Part shown: in pieces, positions 44,876 to 54,900 of the stretch
Position numbering within the stretch: the stretch's first letter is position 1
Layout of the letters: every line of letters starts with the position of its first letter
Origin: Streptomyces chartreusis
GTDB lineage: Bacteria > Actinomycetota > Actinomycetes > Streptomycetales > Streptomycetaceae
Direction: 5' to 3'
NCBI RefSeq assembly: GCF_008704715.1
Contig: NZ_CP023689.1
Coordinates: 124,001-188,000, forward strand
Length of the DNA: 64,000 nt
Translations under genes and position numbers: made by a program
Notes under the pieces: generated by a model
Told to the model about the DNA's origin: nothing
Databases searched by the model: none
Seen by the model: only the letters and a program-made list of their open reading frames with translations

Positions 44876-45355
44876 TCACTGCCCCCGCCGTTCTCCCAGG
44901 TACCGGGCGCGCCACTGCGGCAGGCAGTCGTGCAGGTACAACGCGAAAGGGACCCACCAGATCAGATCGTTGGTCAGGAGGATGACACCGGAGGCCAAAG
45001 GCCACTCGCCGGTGACCGCCAGCCACAGCCACCCGAGCGGTCCGAGGATCTTGCCGGCCAGGCCGACCGCCGCGATGGGGACGCCTTCGGCTGGGCGCAG
45101 GGCCACGTCCAGGTAGAGCAGCCCGTACAGGCCGAGCACCATGCCCAGTGTCATGAAGATCTGCGGGTGGTTCTGCGGGGGCATGTCGGCGACCCGGAAC
45201 AGCCATTGCGGGTCGACGGCCGCGTAGCAGCCCCAGACGACGTTGTAGACGCCGGCCGCGACGAAGACCCGTCGGTGCAGCCGCTCACGGGGAATGGGAG
45301 AAGCCTCACGTGATGTGAACACGACCGTATTGTCGGGTGCGGCGGCCAGTAGCAT
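44876..45355 (-). CDS. Small four-helix membrane protein, unknown function
   Basis: A 159-residue protein with hydrophobic helices around VFVAAGVYNVVWGCYAAVD, IFMTLGMVLGLYGLLYLDVAL, VPIAAVGLAGKILGPLGWLWLAV and GVILLTNDLIWWVPFALYLHDCL. The ATG at 45355 has a poor ribosome site and lies 8 bp from the divergent dehydrogenase-like gene; GTG 45322 is an alternative. It converges on the broken kinase. No family recognised. Confidence 0.6.
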   Translation of the reverse strand: MLLAAAPDNTVVFTSREASPIPRERLHRRVFVAAGVYNVVWGCYAAVDPQWLFRVADMPPQNHPQIFMTLGMVLGLYGLLYLDVALRPAEGVPIAAVGLAGKILGPLGWLWLAVTGEWPLASGVILLTNDLIWWVPFALYLHDCLPQWRARYLGERRGQ

Positions 45356-45363
45356 GCCACCGC

Positions 45364-46467
45364 ATGGGGGAATCGAACATCGTTGTGGTCGGGGGCAGCG
45401 GCTTCTACGGCCGCTACGTCGTGGCCGATCTGCTGCGCCGACCCGACGTCCGCGTCACCGTCGTCTCCCGCAGCGCGCCTCGTCCCGCTTTCGCGTCCGA
45501 CCGGGTCCGCTGGGCCGCCGGCGACCGTGACGCCTCCGAGCGACTGGCCGAACTCCTGGGTGACGCGGCCGCCGTCGTGCACTGCGCAGGCCCCTTCCAG
45601 GCCCTCGACGGCCCCGGCAGCCACCCGCTCGGGCCGCTGCGGGCGGCGGTATCCGCGGGAGTGCCGTACGTCGACATCGGCGAGGACCGGGCCTTTGTGC
45701 GCGCGGCGAGCACGCTGGCCCGCTCGGCGACGGCTCCCGTGCTCACGGGGGCGTCCGTCGTGCCGGGCCTGCAGGCACTGATCGTCCACGACCTCGCACA
45801 TGGCATGGACCGAGTCGACACGGTGCTGTGCTGCGCCGCCCCCGACACCCGGCGGCACCGCGGCCCGGCGATGTTCGAGGCGATGATGCACGGCGCCGGA
45901 CTGCCCTTCACCGCTCCTCGCGGGGGCGTGCCCACCATGGTGCACGGCTGGTCCGAACCCGAGTGGACACTGTTCGCCCCACCGGTCGGCAGGCGCCTGG
46001 TGCACCAGGTGTACGAGATGGCCGACCTCGACGTCCTGGCCGAACTGTGCGGTGCCGGAACCATCACCTTCAAGGCGGGGACCGAATTCCCCTCCGTCAA
46101 CCGTGCGTTGGGGCTCTTCGCCGCCCTGCGGGCCCGCACCGGCCGCCCCCGGGCCACCCGGCACTGGACCCCCCTGGTGCGCGCGGTGTCGTGGCTCGTC
46201 GGCCGGGTCGGCGACGAGGCAGGCGGCTTCACCGTCACCGTGAGCGGTGAGCGCGGCGGGCGGCCCATCACGCGGCGGCTGGGGATGACGGCCCGGCAGG
46301 AGGGCGGGCGCATTCCCTCCCTGCTGGCCGGTATCGCCGTGGACCACCTGCTGTCGGGCCGGCTCCACACCGCAGGCCTCGTCCCGCTCCACTCCTGGCT
46401 GGCGCCGCACGAACTGCGTACGGCGCTGCGCGAGCGCGGAATCAGCCTGTGGCGCAGGGACGACTAG
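45364..46467 (+). CDS. Saccharopine-dehydrogenase-like NADP-binding protein
   Basis: A 367-residue protein. IVVVGGSGFYGRYVVADLLRR at the start is the Rossmann loop, followed by AGDRDASERLAELLGDAAAVVHCAGPFQALD and PYVDIGEDRAFVRAA, the pattern of saccharopine dehydrogenase NADP-binding-domain proteins (trans-acting enoyl reductase-like). No catalytic partner is adjacent. Its start is only 8 bp from a divergent small membrane gene, so the two promoters lie inside the opposite genes. Substrate unknown. Confidence 0.82.
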   Translation: MGESNIVVVGGSGFYGRYVVADLLRRPDVRVTVVSRSAPRPAFASDRVRWAAGDRDASERLAELLGDAAAVVHCAGPFQALDGPGSHPLGPLRAAVSAGVPYVDIGEDRAFVRAASTLARSATAPVLTGASVVPGLQALIVHDLAHGMDRVDTVLCCAAPDTRRHRGPAMFEAMMHGAGLPFTAPRGGVPTMVHGWSEPEWTLFAPPVGRRLVHQVYEMADLDVLAELCGAGTITFKAGTEFPSVNRALGLFAALRARTGRPRATRHWTPLVRAVSWLVGRVGDEAGGFTVTVSGERGGRPITRRLGMTARQEGGRIPSLLAGIAVDHLLSGRLHTAGLVPLHSWLAPHELRTALRERGISLWRRDD

Positions 46468-46490
46468 GACGAGTGGCGGCCCTGGCAGGA

Positions 46491-46505
46491 GTGACGAGCC
46501 GTCAC
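46491..46505. terminator. Short hairpin after the dehydrogenase-like gene
   Basis: GTGACG-AGC-CGTCAC, a 6-bp stem, lies 24 bp after the stop. It is weak and could also be incidental. Confidence 0.3.
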
Positions 46506-46543
46506 CGTCCACGCCCACGTGGGTCCACACGACTACGTGTTCC

Positions 46544-46565
46544 ACTACGTGGTTCCCCGGATGCC
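46544..46565 (+). promoter_or_regulatory. Shared intergenic motif, copy 2
   Basis: The sequence ACTACGTGGTTCCCCGGATG... lies 57 bp before the zinc-ribbon membrane gene. A half copy, GACTACGTGTTCC, sits directly before it (46531-46543). It matches the copies near 39.8 and 48.1 kb. Confidence 0.5.
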
Positions 46566-46621
46566 GGAGCCATGTCGCCGCTGCGATGATCGCTCCTCCA
46601 GCGGTACAGGAAAGGCAACGC

Positions 46622-47182
46622 ATGAACCCGGGTCAGCAGATGGAATTCCATGCCTCCTGCGGGCATTTGATCTCGGCTCCGGCCGACCGGGCGGGGCAGG
46701 ACGCCCGTTGCCCCCACTGTCACCAAGTGGTCCGGGTCCCGCAGAGCGATGTTCCCTATGCCTCGCCCGTGCCCGTGCCCGTGCCGGCCGGTGCCACCGA
46801 GCCGATCGGGCTGACCGCCCTCTACGTGACCGCGCTGATCGGCGGCCTCATGGGGGCCGGACTCATCTACATGGTCATGTTCAACGAGTTCTCGGAGTCC
46901 GAGCTGGTCACGATCACACCACTGTGGTTCTTCCCGATCGTCTTCGGACTGTACGGCTTCGTCTCGCAGCGGCTCCTGCGCCGTATCGCCTCCGGGCGCG
47001 CAGGAACCCTGGGCGAGGCCGCCCGCATCACCATCGACGTGGCAGGACATTGGGCGGCCCTCGTGCTGTTCCCGTTCCTGGTACTGAAGTGGCGCAGCTC
47101 CCTGCTCGTATCACTGGCAGCGGCGCTCTTCTGGGCCGTCCTGCTGTGGCTGTTCTTCACGGCCGTCTTCCCCAGCCTCTGA
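46622..47182 (+). CDS. Membrane protein with N-terminal zinc ribbon
   Basis: A 186-residue protein. The N-terminus holds a CxH..CxxC zinc ribbon (C13, H15, C30, C33), then a Pro-rich linker VPVPVPAGATEP and about four helices (LTALYVTALIGGLMGAGLIYMVMF, VTITPLWFFPIVFGLYGFV, AALVLFPFLVLKW, LVSLAAALFWAVLLWLFFTAVF). AGGAAAGG precedes the ATG. It resembles other Streptomyces zinc-ribbon membrane proteins of unknown role. A shared motif lies in its leader. Confidence 0.75.
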   Translation: MNPGQQMEFHASCGHLISAPADRAGQDARCPHCHQVVRVPQSDVPYASPVPVPVPAGATEPIGLTALYVTALIGGLMGAGLIYMVMFNEFSESELVTITPLWFFPIVFGLYGFVSQRLLRRIASGRAGTLGEAARITIDVAGHWAALVLFPFLVLKWRSSLLVSLAAALFWAVLLWLFFTAVFPSL

Positions 47183-47363
47183 GCCCGGTCACCCGGGACC
47201 TCCTCTTCTTCGATCAGCCCGACGGTCCGCTCCTGCCCGAAGGACACCGCCGACGGGATATGTCCACCGTCGCCACACTCAGCAAACGACACGTCCGGGA
47301 CAACCGGCCCCTTCCTCCGAGATCCGCCGGTGATTGGACAGTCGCCAGGCCCCGTGAGGATGT

Positions 47364-48005
47364 TCAGCGCTCCGGGGCGCTGTCCCCGGCGAGCGCGAGG
47401 AGGTGCGGAAGCATCCCGGCCAGTTCCTCCAGCAGCCTGTCCATGTCCACCACGTCCGGCAGCGGGTGGTGGACGAAGCAGACCCCGTCCTTCGTCACCG
47501 AGACCGCCGGTCCGGCAAGCTCGACCAGGCGCTCGGGCAACTCCGAGGCATGGAACCTCTCGGTCGTCCCCGCGTGGTCGTCGCTCATCGGCAGGTACGG
47601 CGCATCCTTGTGGAAGCTGAGTCCGAGCTCCGCCGCACTCCAATGCCGCTCCAGACGCATGTTCGGTCCGCTGCCCTGCACGTCGAACACGACGACCAGC
47701 CAGTGGGCGTCGACCCTGCTCGTCAGGTTCTCAACGAGCCTGGCGACGGTGACCCGGTGCTCACCGAGCGGGCCGGTCACGGTGGTCCCGTGCTGCGCGC
47801 GCAGCAGCCAGGGAAAGTGGATCGCATAACCGGACCACTGCGCCCCGTCCTTGTCGCGCTTGAGCTGCTCCCAGTCAGGACGAGCAGCAAGCGCACGCAT
47901 CGCCCGGTCCGCCTTGCCGACCCGGCGGGCGGTACGGACCGCGAAGGTCAAGCCGATCAAGGACGGGGCCAAAATGACGGCGAGAAAGATGATCCAGCCC
48001 AACAC
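47364..48005 (-). CDS. Hypothetical protein with one membrane anchor
   Basis: A 213-residue protein starting at GTG 48005 (AAAGGA upstream). An N-terminal helix (VLGWIIFLAVILAPSLIGLTFAV) anchors a cytoplasmic or extracellular body with WSGYAIHFPWLLRAQHG, VDAHWLVVVFDVQG and KDGVCFVHHPLPDVVDMDRLLEELAG. I do not recognise the family. A shared 21-bp motif lies about 66-86 bp before the start, as for the zinc-ribbon gene. Confidence 0.7.
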   Translation of the reverse strand: MLGWIIFLAVILAPSLIGLTFAVRTARRVGKADRAMRALAARPDWEQLKRDKDGAQWSGYAIHFPWLLRAQHGTTVTGPLGEHRVTVARLVENLTSRVDAHWLVVVFDVQGSGPNMRLERHWSAAELGLSFHKDAPYLPMSDDHAGTTERFHASELPERLVELAGPAVSVTKDGVCFVHHPLPDVVDMDRLLEELAGMLPHLLALAGDSAPER

Positions 48006-48070
48006 GTGGTCCTTTCGCTCCGGCCAGGGAAACCCGGGGGCCCGTATCTTCGCGTCCCGGGTCACTGCGG

Positions 48071-48091
48071 GGCATCCAGGAAACTACGTAG
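48071..48091 (-). promoter_or_regulatory. Shared intergenic motif, copy 3
   Basis: On the minus strand it reads CTACGTAGTTTCCTGGATGCC. In the orientation of the downstream gene (start 48005) it is about 65 bp away, nearly the same as copy 2 and its gene (57 bp). It shares 16-17 of about 20 positions with copy 2. Confidence 0.5.
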
Positions 48092-48215
48092 AGAACTACC
48101 GAATCCGGCGCCATCGTGCCGCGAAGCCTCAGGCCGAGCGCACTCAGCAGCGCCATCAAGGGCTGACCTGTGTTCCCCGCCGACTCGCGCTGAGGGCCCT
48201 GCTGCCCGCCCCCCG

Positions 48216-51200
48216 TCAGCTCGTGAATCGCCACGTCCCGTGCGGCACCCGGTAGATGGCGAACCCGCCGTCCGTACGCAGATGCCGGGCACCGTCAGGT
48301 GCCGTCACCTCCTCGCGGCTCGCCGCGGGAACGTGGACCTCCGCGATCGCGCCCACCGGCACCCGCACCTCCATCGAGAAGCCGCTCGCCGTCTGTGACC
48401 AGGCGACGCCCGCGGTTCCCCGGACGGTGCGCATGGACGTACGGGCCCAGTCCACGCCGGTCCGGGCGTCGGGTCGTACGGTGAACGTCGCGTAGCCGGC
48501 GTCACCGGGCCGCAGGCCTGCCACGTTCTCGTAGAGCCACTGGGCCGCGGTGCCCTGGAAGTAGTGGTCGCGGGAGCGGGAGTCGAGCGGCCACATCTCC
48601 CACATGGTGTCCGCCCCGTTGTCGTGCCAGTAGCCCCAACCGGGGTAGGTGCGCTGCGTCGCCACGGCGTGGGCCAGGTCCGGCCTTCCGTGCGCGCACA
48701 GCACCCGCAGCAGCACGCTCGTGCCCAGCGCGCCGGTGTTGAGGTGGTTGCCGCGGCGTTCGACGTCCCGCACCAGGCTGGCGAAGACGGAGTCGCGGGC
48801 GTTGTCCGGTACGAGGCCGAAGGCGAGCGGAATCGCGTTGGAGGTCTGGCGGTAGTCGGGGTCCTTGGCGGTCCGGTAGTGGCCGTCCGCGCCCAGGAAC
48901 GCCGCGTTGAGGGCTGTCTTCAGTTGCTCGGCGGCCTTCCGGTAGCGCGTCACCACGTCGTCGGCGCCGAGCACCTCCCCCATCTCGGCGGTGTCCAGCA
49001 GCGCCCGGTAGAGGTAGGCGGTAGCGGTCAGCCGGGTGTCCTCCGGGGGATTGCCGCCGTAGCCGGGGGCGAGGTAGTCGCCCAGTGCCGTGACGGCGAG
49101 GCCGTCGCGCAACCGGGACAGCTCCCAGTCCAGGTACCGGGTGAGTGTCGTCCAGTGCTCGCGCGCCGCATGCTCGTCGCCGTACACCCGGTAGAACTCC
49201 CGGATGAGGAACGGGTACACGGTCGTCCACTCGGGCGAGGGCCCGAGGTCGCCGTAGCCCCAGCCGCCGCTCGGCACGATGACCGGTAGTTGGCCGTCGT
49301 CCGTCTGGCTGTCGGCGAGGTCGCCCAGCCATTTGGAGAGCATGCGGTGCATGGCGAACGCGTAGGTCATCACCGGTGTGCCGAGTTGGGCGTCGCCGGT
49401 CCAGCCGTTCTTCTCGTACATCGGGGTGTCGGTCGGAATGCCGTGCATGTTGTTCAGCACGGTCCGCCGCATGGCCCGGTCGAGCCATTCGTAGAAGGGC
49501 TCCGAGCAGGCGAAGGAGCTGACCTCTTCCAGTGGGGTGTGCACCTGGCGGCCGAGGATCCGCCACGCGTCGTCGGACGTCTCGGGCAGGCCGCTGACCT
49601 GGACGTACCGGAAGCCCTTGTAGGAGAAGGCGGGCTCCCAGGTCTCCTCCTCTCGGCCGGCGCAGATGTACTCGTCGCGCTGGAAACGGCCCGGGACGTG
49701 TGACGTCTCGGCCGACACGCTTCCGTCGGGCTTCAGCTTCTCCCCGTAGGTGAGTTGGAGGCTGGTGCCCTCGGGGAGGTTGCGCACCGTGATCCGGGCC
49801 CAGCCGGCCATCGTGCGGCCCATGTCCACCAGGTGCACCCCGGGAGCGAGCCGGGTGGTCCTCTCGGGGTTGAAGGAGTCGATGACCTCGATTCCGTCGT
49901 GAGGTTGCGCGCGCAGGCTTCCCTTCGGAGCGCTCTGTACCGTGGCCGTGCGCCAGGTGGAGTCGTCGAAGCCGGGGCTGGTCCACGGTCCCGGTTCGCG
50001 GCGGGCGTCGTATGTCTCGCCTGCGTAGAGGGAGTTGGAGAGTGTGGGCCCCTCGGTGATCCGCCACTCGTCATCGGTGACGAGTGCCGTGCGGGAGCCG
50101 TCTGGGTGCTCGATCTCCAGGCGGGCGATGAGGCGCGGTTCGGAGTGCCACGGCGGCCGGTGCCAGTTCCAGACGTTCGGGGTCGTCATGCCGAAGAACC
50201 CGCGGCCCAGGCTCACCCCGATGGCGTTGGCGCCGCGGCGCAGGAGTTCCGTGACGTCGTGCACGGTGTACAGCACGGTCTCGTCGTAGTCGGTGAAGCC
50301 GGGGTCGAGCACCTGTCGTCCCACGCGTCGGCCGTTGATCCGCGCCTCGTAGTAGGCCAGGCCGCTGATGTAGAGCCTGGCTCGGCTCACCCGGCCCGGT
50401 ACCTCGAACTCCCTGCGCAGGAGCGGGGACGGCTGCTCCGGCACGGCGACACTCACGCCCGTACCCCAGGGGCCTTGGCCGTACGGGGCGAGCACGACCG
50501 CCGGATGCCACGCGGAGTCGTCGAACTCCGGCTCTTGCCAGCCCTGTTGCTCCGTGTCCGTCACTCGCCATCCGGCGTCGCTGAGGAGTTCGTACGTCCG
50601 TCCCGTCGACGTCTCCACCCGCAGTCGGACCAGCAGCCCCGCGGGGTTGACCGAGGCGCCGGCACGGTTGGTGGCGCTGACGGCGAGGACGACACCCGCG
50701 GCCTCCTTCACCTCACCTGTCACGTCGGCGGTCCGGCCGCTCCTCCAACCGTCCTGCTGTTGCGGAGCCCGCACCGCCTCCCGGCCGTTGAGGTACAGGG
50801 TGAAGTCGTCGTCCGCGGTGGCCACCACGGTGGCCTTGAGCACCTCGCCGTCCCCTGGCAGGTCCAGGTGGGACCGGAACCATCTGGTGCCCACAGGGGC
50901 GTTCTCCACGCTCGCCCCGGTCGCCCAGATCCACGACGCGCCCGTGAAGTCGAGGGGCTCGGGGTTGTCCACGCCGATCCAACTGGCGCCCCACTCCTCG
51001 GGGGACAACGTTGTCTCCCACCAACGGGGCGCACTCCAGGCCGACGCCTTCCCCTGCCCGTCCCACACCTTGACCCGCCAGGTGTACCGAGTGCGGGGCT
51101 TCAGCGCCGGGCCGCCGTAGGCCACGCCGACGCTGTTCGCGGACGTCACGTTGCCCGAGTCCCACACCAGCGATCCGGCCCACCCCGCCCCGCCGGCCCT

Positions 51201-51479
51201 GACCTGTATGCGATAGGCGGTCTGCCGCGCACCATGTCCCGAGGACGCCAACTCCCAGGCGAGTCGGGGGTGAGCCACGTCGGTTCCTAGGACGTTCTCC
51301 GCGTGCTCCACGGTCGTGCGCGTGATGCGAAGCCCGCGGGTCCCGTCCGCCTTCGAGGCTTGGGGCCCGAGAGCCGGCACCGCCGATGCGGGCGTCGCGG
51401 CCGAGAGGGCGGGAATTCCGGTGCCAACCGTTCCCGCGGTGGCGCGTAGAAAGGTCCTGCGGTCCCATTTTCCGGGCAT
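48216..51479 (-). CDS. Secreted GH78 alpha-L-rhamnosidase (Tat exported)
   Basis: A 1087-residue enzyme. RRTFLR (7-12) with the following Ala-rich stretch is a Tat signal. The N-terminal part holds fibronectin/beta-sandwich modules (LRITRTTVEHAENVLGTDVAHPRLAWELAS is the family opening), then the GH78 alpha/alpha barrel with DTPMYEKNGWTGDAQLGTP; E689 in that motif is the expected general acid. WEMWPLDSRSRDHYFQGTAAQWLYENVAGL belongs to the barrel end, and a short C-terminal beta domain follows. It should release terminal alpha-L-rhamnose from plant glycosides or pectin. AGGGGAG precedes the ATG. Confidence 0.93.
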   Translation of the reverse strand: MPGKWDRRTFLRATAGTVGTGIPALSAATPASAVPALGPQASKADGTRGLRITRTTVEHAENVLGTDVAHPRLAWELASSGHGARQTAYRIQVRAGGAGWAGSLVWDSGNVTSANSVGVAYGGPALKPRTRYTWRVKVWDGQGKASAWSAPRWWETTLSPEEWGASWIGVDNPEPLDFTGASWIWATGASVENAPVGTRWFRSHLDLPGDGEVLKATVVATADDDFTLYLNGREAVRAPQQQDGWRSGRTADVTGEVKEAAGVVLAVSATNRAGASVNPAGLLVRLRVETSTGRTYELLSDAGWRVTDTEQQGWQEPEFDDSAWHPAVVLAPYGQGPWGTGVSVAVPEQPSPLLRREFEVPGRVSRARLYISGLAYYEARINGRRVGRQVLDPGFTDYDETVLYTVHDVTELLRRGANAIGVSLGRGFFGMTTPNVWNWHRPPWHSEPRLIARLEIEHPDGSRTALVTDDEWRITEGPTLSNSLYAGETYDARREPGPWTSPGFDDSTWRTATVQSAPKGSLRAQPHDGIEVIDSFNPERTTRLAPGVHLVDMGRTMAGWARITVRNLPEGTSLQLTYGEKLKPDGSVSAETSHVPGRFQRDEYICAGREEETWEPAFSYKGFRYVQVSGLPETSDDAWRILGRQVHTPLEEVSSFACSEPFYEWLDRAMRRTVLNNMHGIPTDTPMYEKNGWTGDAQLGTPVMTYAFAMHRMLSKWLGDLADSQTDDGQLPVIVPSGGWGYGDLGPSPEWTTVYPFLIREFYRVYGDEHAAREHWTTLTRYLDWELSRLRDGLAVTALGDYLAPGYGGNPPEDTRLTATAYLYRALLDTAEMGEVLGADDVVTRYRKAAEQLKTALNAAFLGADGHYRTAKDPDYRQTSNAIPLAFGLVPDNARDSVFASLVRDVERRGNHLNTGALGTSVLLRVLCAHGRPDLAHAVATQRTYPGWGYWHDNGADTMWEMWPLDSRSRDHYFQGTAAQWLYENVAGLRPGDAGYATFTVRPDARTGVDWARTSMRTVRGTAGVAWSQTASGFSMEVRVPVGAIAEVHVPAASREEVTAPDGARHLRTDGGFAIYRVPHGTWRFTS

Positions 51480-51514
51480 GTCCACTCCCCTGCTCACTGG
51501 GTCGCACTTCGGAA

Positions 51515-51526
51515 TGAAACGATTCA
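51515..51526. promoter_or_regulatory. LacI-family operator before GH78 gene
   Basis: TGAAACGATTCA is an inverted repeat around ACGA, close to the symmetric TGAAACGTTTCA boxes of LacI-type regulators. It lies 36 bp upstream of the rhamnosidase start, in the leader, where it can block transcription. Confidence 0.6.
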
Positions 51527-51691
51527 ACGAGCCTTCATTCGGATCCTATGAGCGAGCCATGTCCGCCCACAAGACTCCGGAAGCTTCATGGCGATGATCC
51601 GGCGGTAGTTCTCGACTTCGAAGGTGCCGACAGGTCGGCCCCCGTGGCCGCTTGGGCCGGCGCAGCCCCCGCCGGACTCCTGCCAGAACCA

Positions 51692-51721
51692 TTGACAACG
51701 ATGTCAGGAGCGTGATCTAGT
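51692..51721 (+). promoter_or_regulatory. Promoter plus LacI-family operator for GH92 gene
   Basis: The -35 TTGACA (51692-51697) and a -10 TCTAGT (51716-51721) are 18 bp apart. The palindrome TGACAACGATGTCA (51693-51706) overlaps the -35, one base from the classical TGACAACGTTGTCA. A repressor there would exclude RNA polymerase. The leader to the start codon is about 175 nt. Confidence 0.65.
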
Positions 51722-51902
51722 CCGCTTCCGTCCAGCCATGTGCCGCTGATTGCGCTGTGAAGGGGCCCACCACGATGACCTGCACAGCGCCTGCCTTCGT
51801 CGGCACGTACAGCCGAGCCAACTCCCCCGCTGCGTCCGTCACTTGCCGATCACTTCTCATGCCGTACAGCGCATGACGGGTGAGGAACAGGAGACCGCCT
51901 CC

Positions 51903-54900
51903 ATGCACAGACCCCTGCACCGACTACGCAACCGCGCGTCAACCGTGCTTGCCGCACTGCTCGTCGCCGGCGGTGCCCTGAGCCCGGCGCCGGCCGTCGC
52001 CCAGGGCACCGAGGCGGCGGCCGGTCAACTCACCTCCCTGGTCAACCCGTTCATCGGCACCCAGAACTTCGGCAACACCTTCCCCGGCGCGAGTGCCCCC
52101 TTCGGCATGGTTCAGGTCAGTCCGGACACCGGCGGCCAGGGAGGCTACGACTACCAGCAGGACAAGATCCTCGGGTTCAGCCAGACCCACCTCTCCGGCG
52201 TCGGCTGTTCCGTCATGGGCGAGCTGCCGCTGATGCCGACGACCGGAGCCGTCGACAGCGTCGACCCCGATGTCTACCGCTCCGCGTACTCCCACGACGA
52301 CGAGGACGCCGAACCCGGCTACTACCGCGTCGGGTTGAAGAAGTACGGGATCGACGCCGAGCTGACCGCCACACCCCGCACGGGATGGCAGCGCTACACC
52401 TTTCCCTCGACCGACCGCGCCAACGTCCTGTTCAACACGGGCAGGGCCAACCAGAAGGTGTACGGCTCGGAGGTCCACGTCGTCGGCGACCGTACCGTCG
52501 AGGGCCGCGTGGAGGCGGGCAACTTCTGCGCGGGCAAGGACCGGCACACCGTCTACTTCACGGCGACGTTCGACAGGCCGTTCGCCTCGCACGGCACCTG
52601 GCGCGGAACCACTCCCTCCCCCGGTGAGCGGGACGCGGCCGGCGAGGGCGGCAACGGCGCCTGGCTGACCTTCGACGCCGCCGCCGACCGCGACGTCGTC
52701 GTCAAGGTGGGGCTCTCCTACACGGGTGTCGAAGGCGCCCGGCAGAACCTCAAGGCCGAGACGGACGACTCGTACGACTTCGACGCGACTCGCACGGCCC
52801 TGCACGAGACCTGGGAACGGCAGCTCGACGCCGTCCGGATCGGCGGCGGGTCGGAGGAGCGGCAACGCGCCTTCTACACGGCGCTCTACCACTCGCAGCT
52901 GCACCCGAACCTCGCCGGGGACGTCGACGGCCGCTATGCGGGCTTCGACGGGAAGACGCATCTCGCCACGGGATTCACGCCGTATCAGAACCTGTCGCTG
53001 TGGGACACCCACCGGCCGCAGAACCAGTTGCTGCAGATGCTGCAGCCGAAGGTCGCCCGTGATGTCGCCTTGTCGGTCGTCGCGATCGGACGGGACGGTG
53101 GCTGGCTGCCTCGTTGGTCGCTCGCCAACAGCGAGACCAACATCATGACCGGCGACCCGGTCACTCCGTTCCTGGTCGAGGCATGGTCCAAGGGCCTGCT
53201 CACGGGGTACGAGAAGGAGGCGTACGCGCTCCTGCGGAAGAACGCTCTGAGCACGCCGCCGGACGATTCCCCCTACAACGGCCGTGCGGGGGTGGCCGCG
53301 TACAGCGAGCGCGGCTACCTGCCCAGCGGGCTCGAACTGGGGAAGGACTGTGCCGACAAGGGCGGCGACAACGACTGCCGGCACCCCGCCTCGGCAACCC
53401 TGGAGTACGCGGCGGCGGACGCGTCGCTGGCCCTGATGGCCAAGGGACTGGGGCACACCGCGGACGCCCGCCTGTTCGCGGCACGCGGCCAGTGGTACCG
53501 CAATCTGTGGGATTCCTCCATCAAGCAGTTCCGGCCGCGCACGGTCGACGGCACCTGGCTGACGCCCTACGACCCTGTCGAAGCAGGCCATCAGTTCCAT
53601 GAGGGCGGCGCCTACCAGTACCAGTGGCTGGTGCCCCAGGACCCGGCCGGGCTCGTCTCGCTGATGGGCGGCAAGCGGGAGACCGAGAAGCGGCTCGACG
53701 CCTTCTTCGCCTACGACAAGCTCCTCGCCGACCCCGCCAAGACCGCTCGCGAGGACTGGATCGCGGCACCGTACGACTACTACGGCAAGCCGACCTACAA
53801 CCCCAACAACGAGCCCGATCTGCACTCCCCGTACATGTACCTGTGGGCCGGCGCACCCGCCAAGACCGCCACCGTGGTCCGTGCCGCGATGACGCTCTTC
53901 ACGGACGGGCCCGACGGCATGACCGGCAATGACGACCTCGGCACCATGTCCGCCTGGTACGTCTTCTCCTCCCTGGGCCTGTACCCGACGACCAACGGCG
54001 GCGACTTCCTCGCCGTCTCCAGTCCGCAGTTCCCCTCGGCGGTCATCCGCATCGGCGACTACGGGAAACAGCAGGGCGGCACGCTCACCGTCAAGGCCCC
54101 GGGTACGAGCGACACACAACGCTACGTGCGACAGGCCAAGTTCGGCGGGACGAACCTCAGCGCCACCTGGCTGGACTGGGACGCGGTCGCCAAGGGAGGA
54201 AAGCTCTCCTTCGAGATGGCCGACCGGCCGTCGACATGGGGTACGGGCAAGGGCGCCGAACCGCCGTCCGTGAACCGCGCGCCAGCCGATGGGCGCCGCC
54301 ACCTCGACGCCTCGCTGCGCACGTCTTCCGATGTCCTGCCGACGGCCGACAGGGCTCAGAATGTCCGTCTCCAGATGGACGTGCTGGGCCAGTCCCCCGG
54401 CACCCTGCGGGTGGACGTGGCGGCGAAGGCTCCCAGTGGCTGGACCGCGAAGTCGCCCGCGTCCTTGTCGCTCACGTCCGATCGGCTTCCCGTCCAGCGG
54501 ACGGCAGCGGTCGACGTGAGTGTGCCGGCCAACACCGCGCCGGGTACGTACACCGTGCGGATCACGGCGAGCGCGAAGGGTGTGAAACCCGTGGAACGCC
54601 TCGCGACCATCGAGATACGCGCGGCGGCCCGCTGCGCGGAAGGAGTTGGTGAGGTGTGCGCCGTCGATCTCCGCAAGGAGGTGAACCACGACGGTACGGC
54701 GACTGTCGCGGCGTCCGACGAGGGCGACTTCGACGGAGGGGGCTGGAGCTTCGACGGTGATCTGCTGCCTGCGGCGGGTCCGGTCGACTGGGGCGGCGTT
54801 ACGTACGACGCTCCCGACCCGTCCGGGACGGCCCTGAACTTCGTCGAGGCTCGCGGTCAGTCCATGCTGCTCCCGGCCGGGTCGTACGGCGCGCTGCGCC

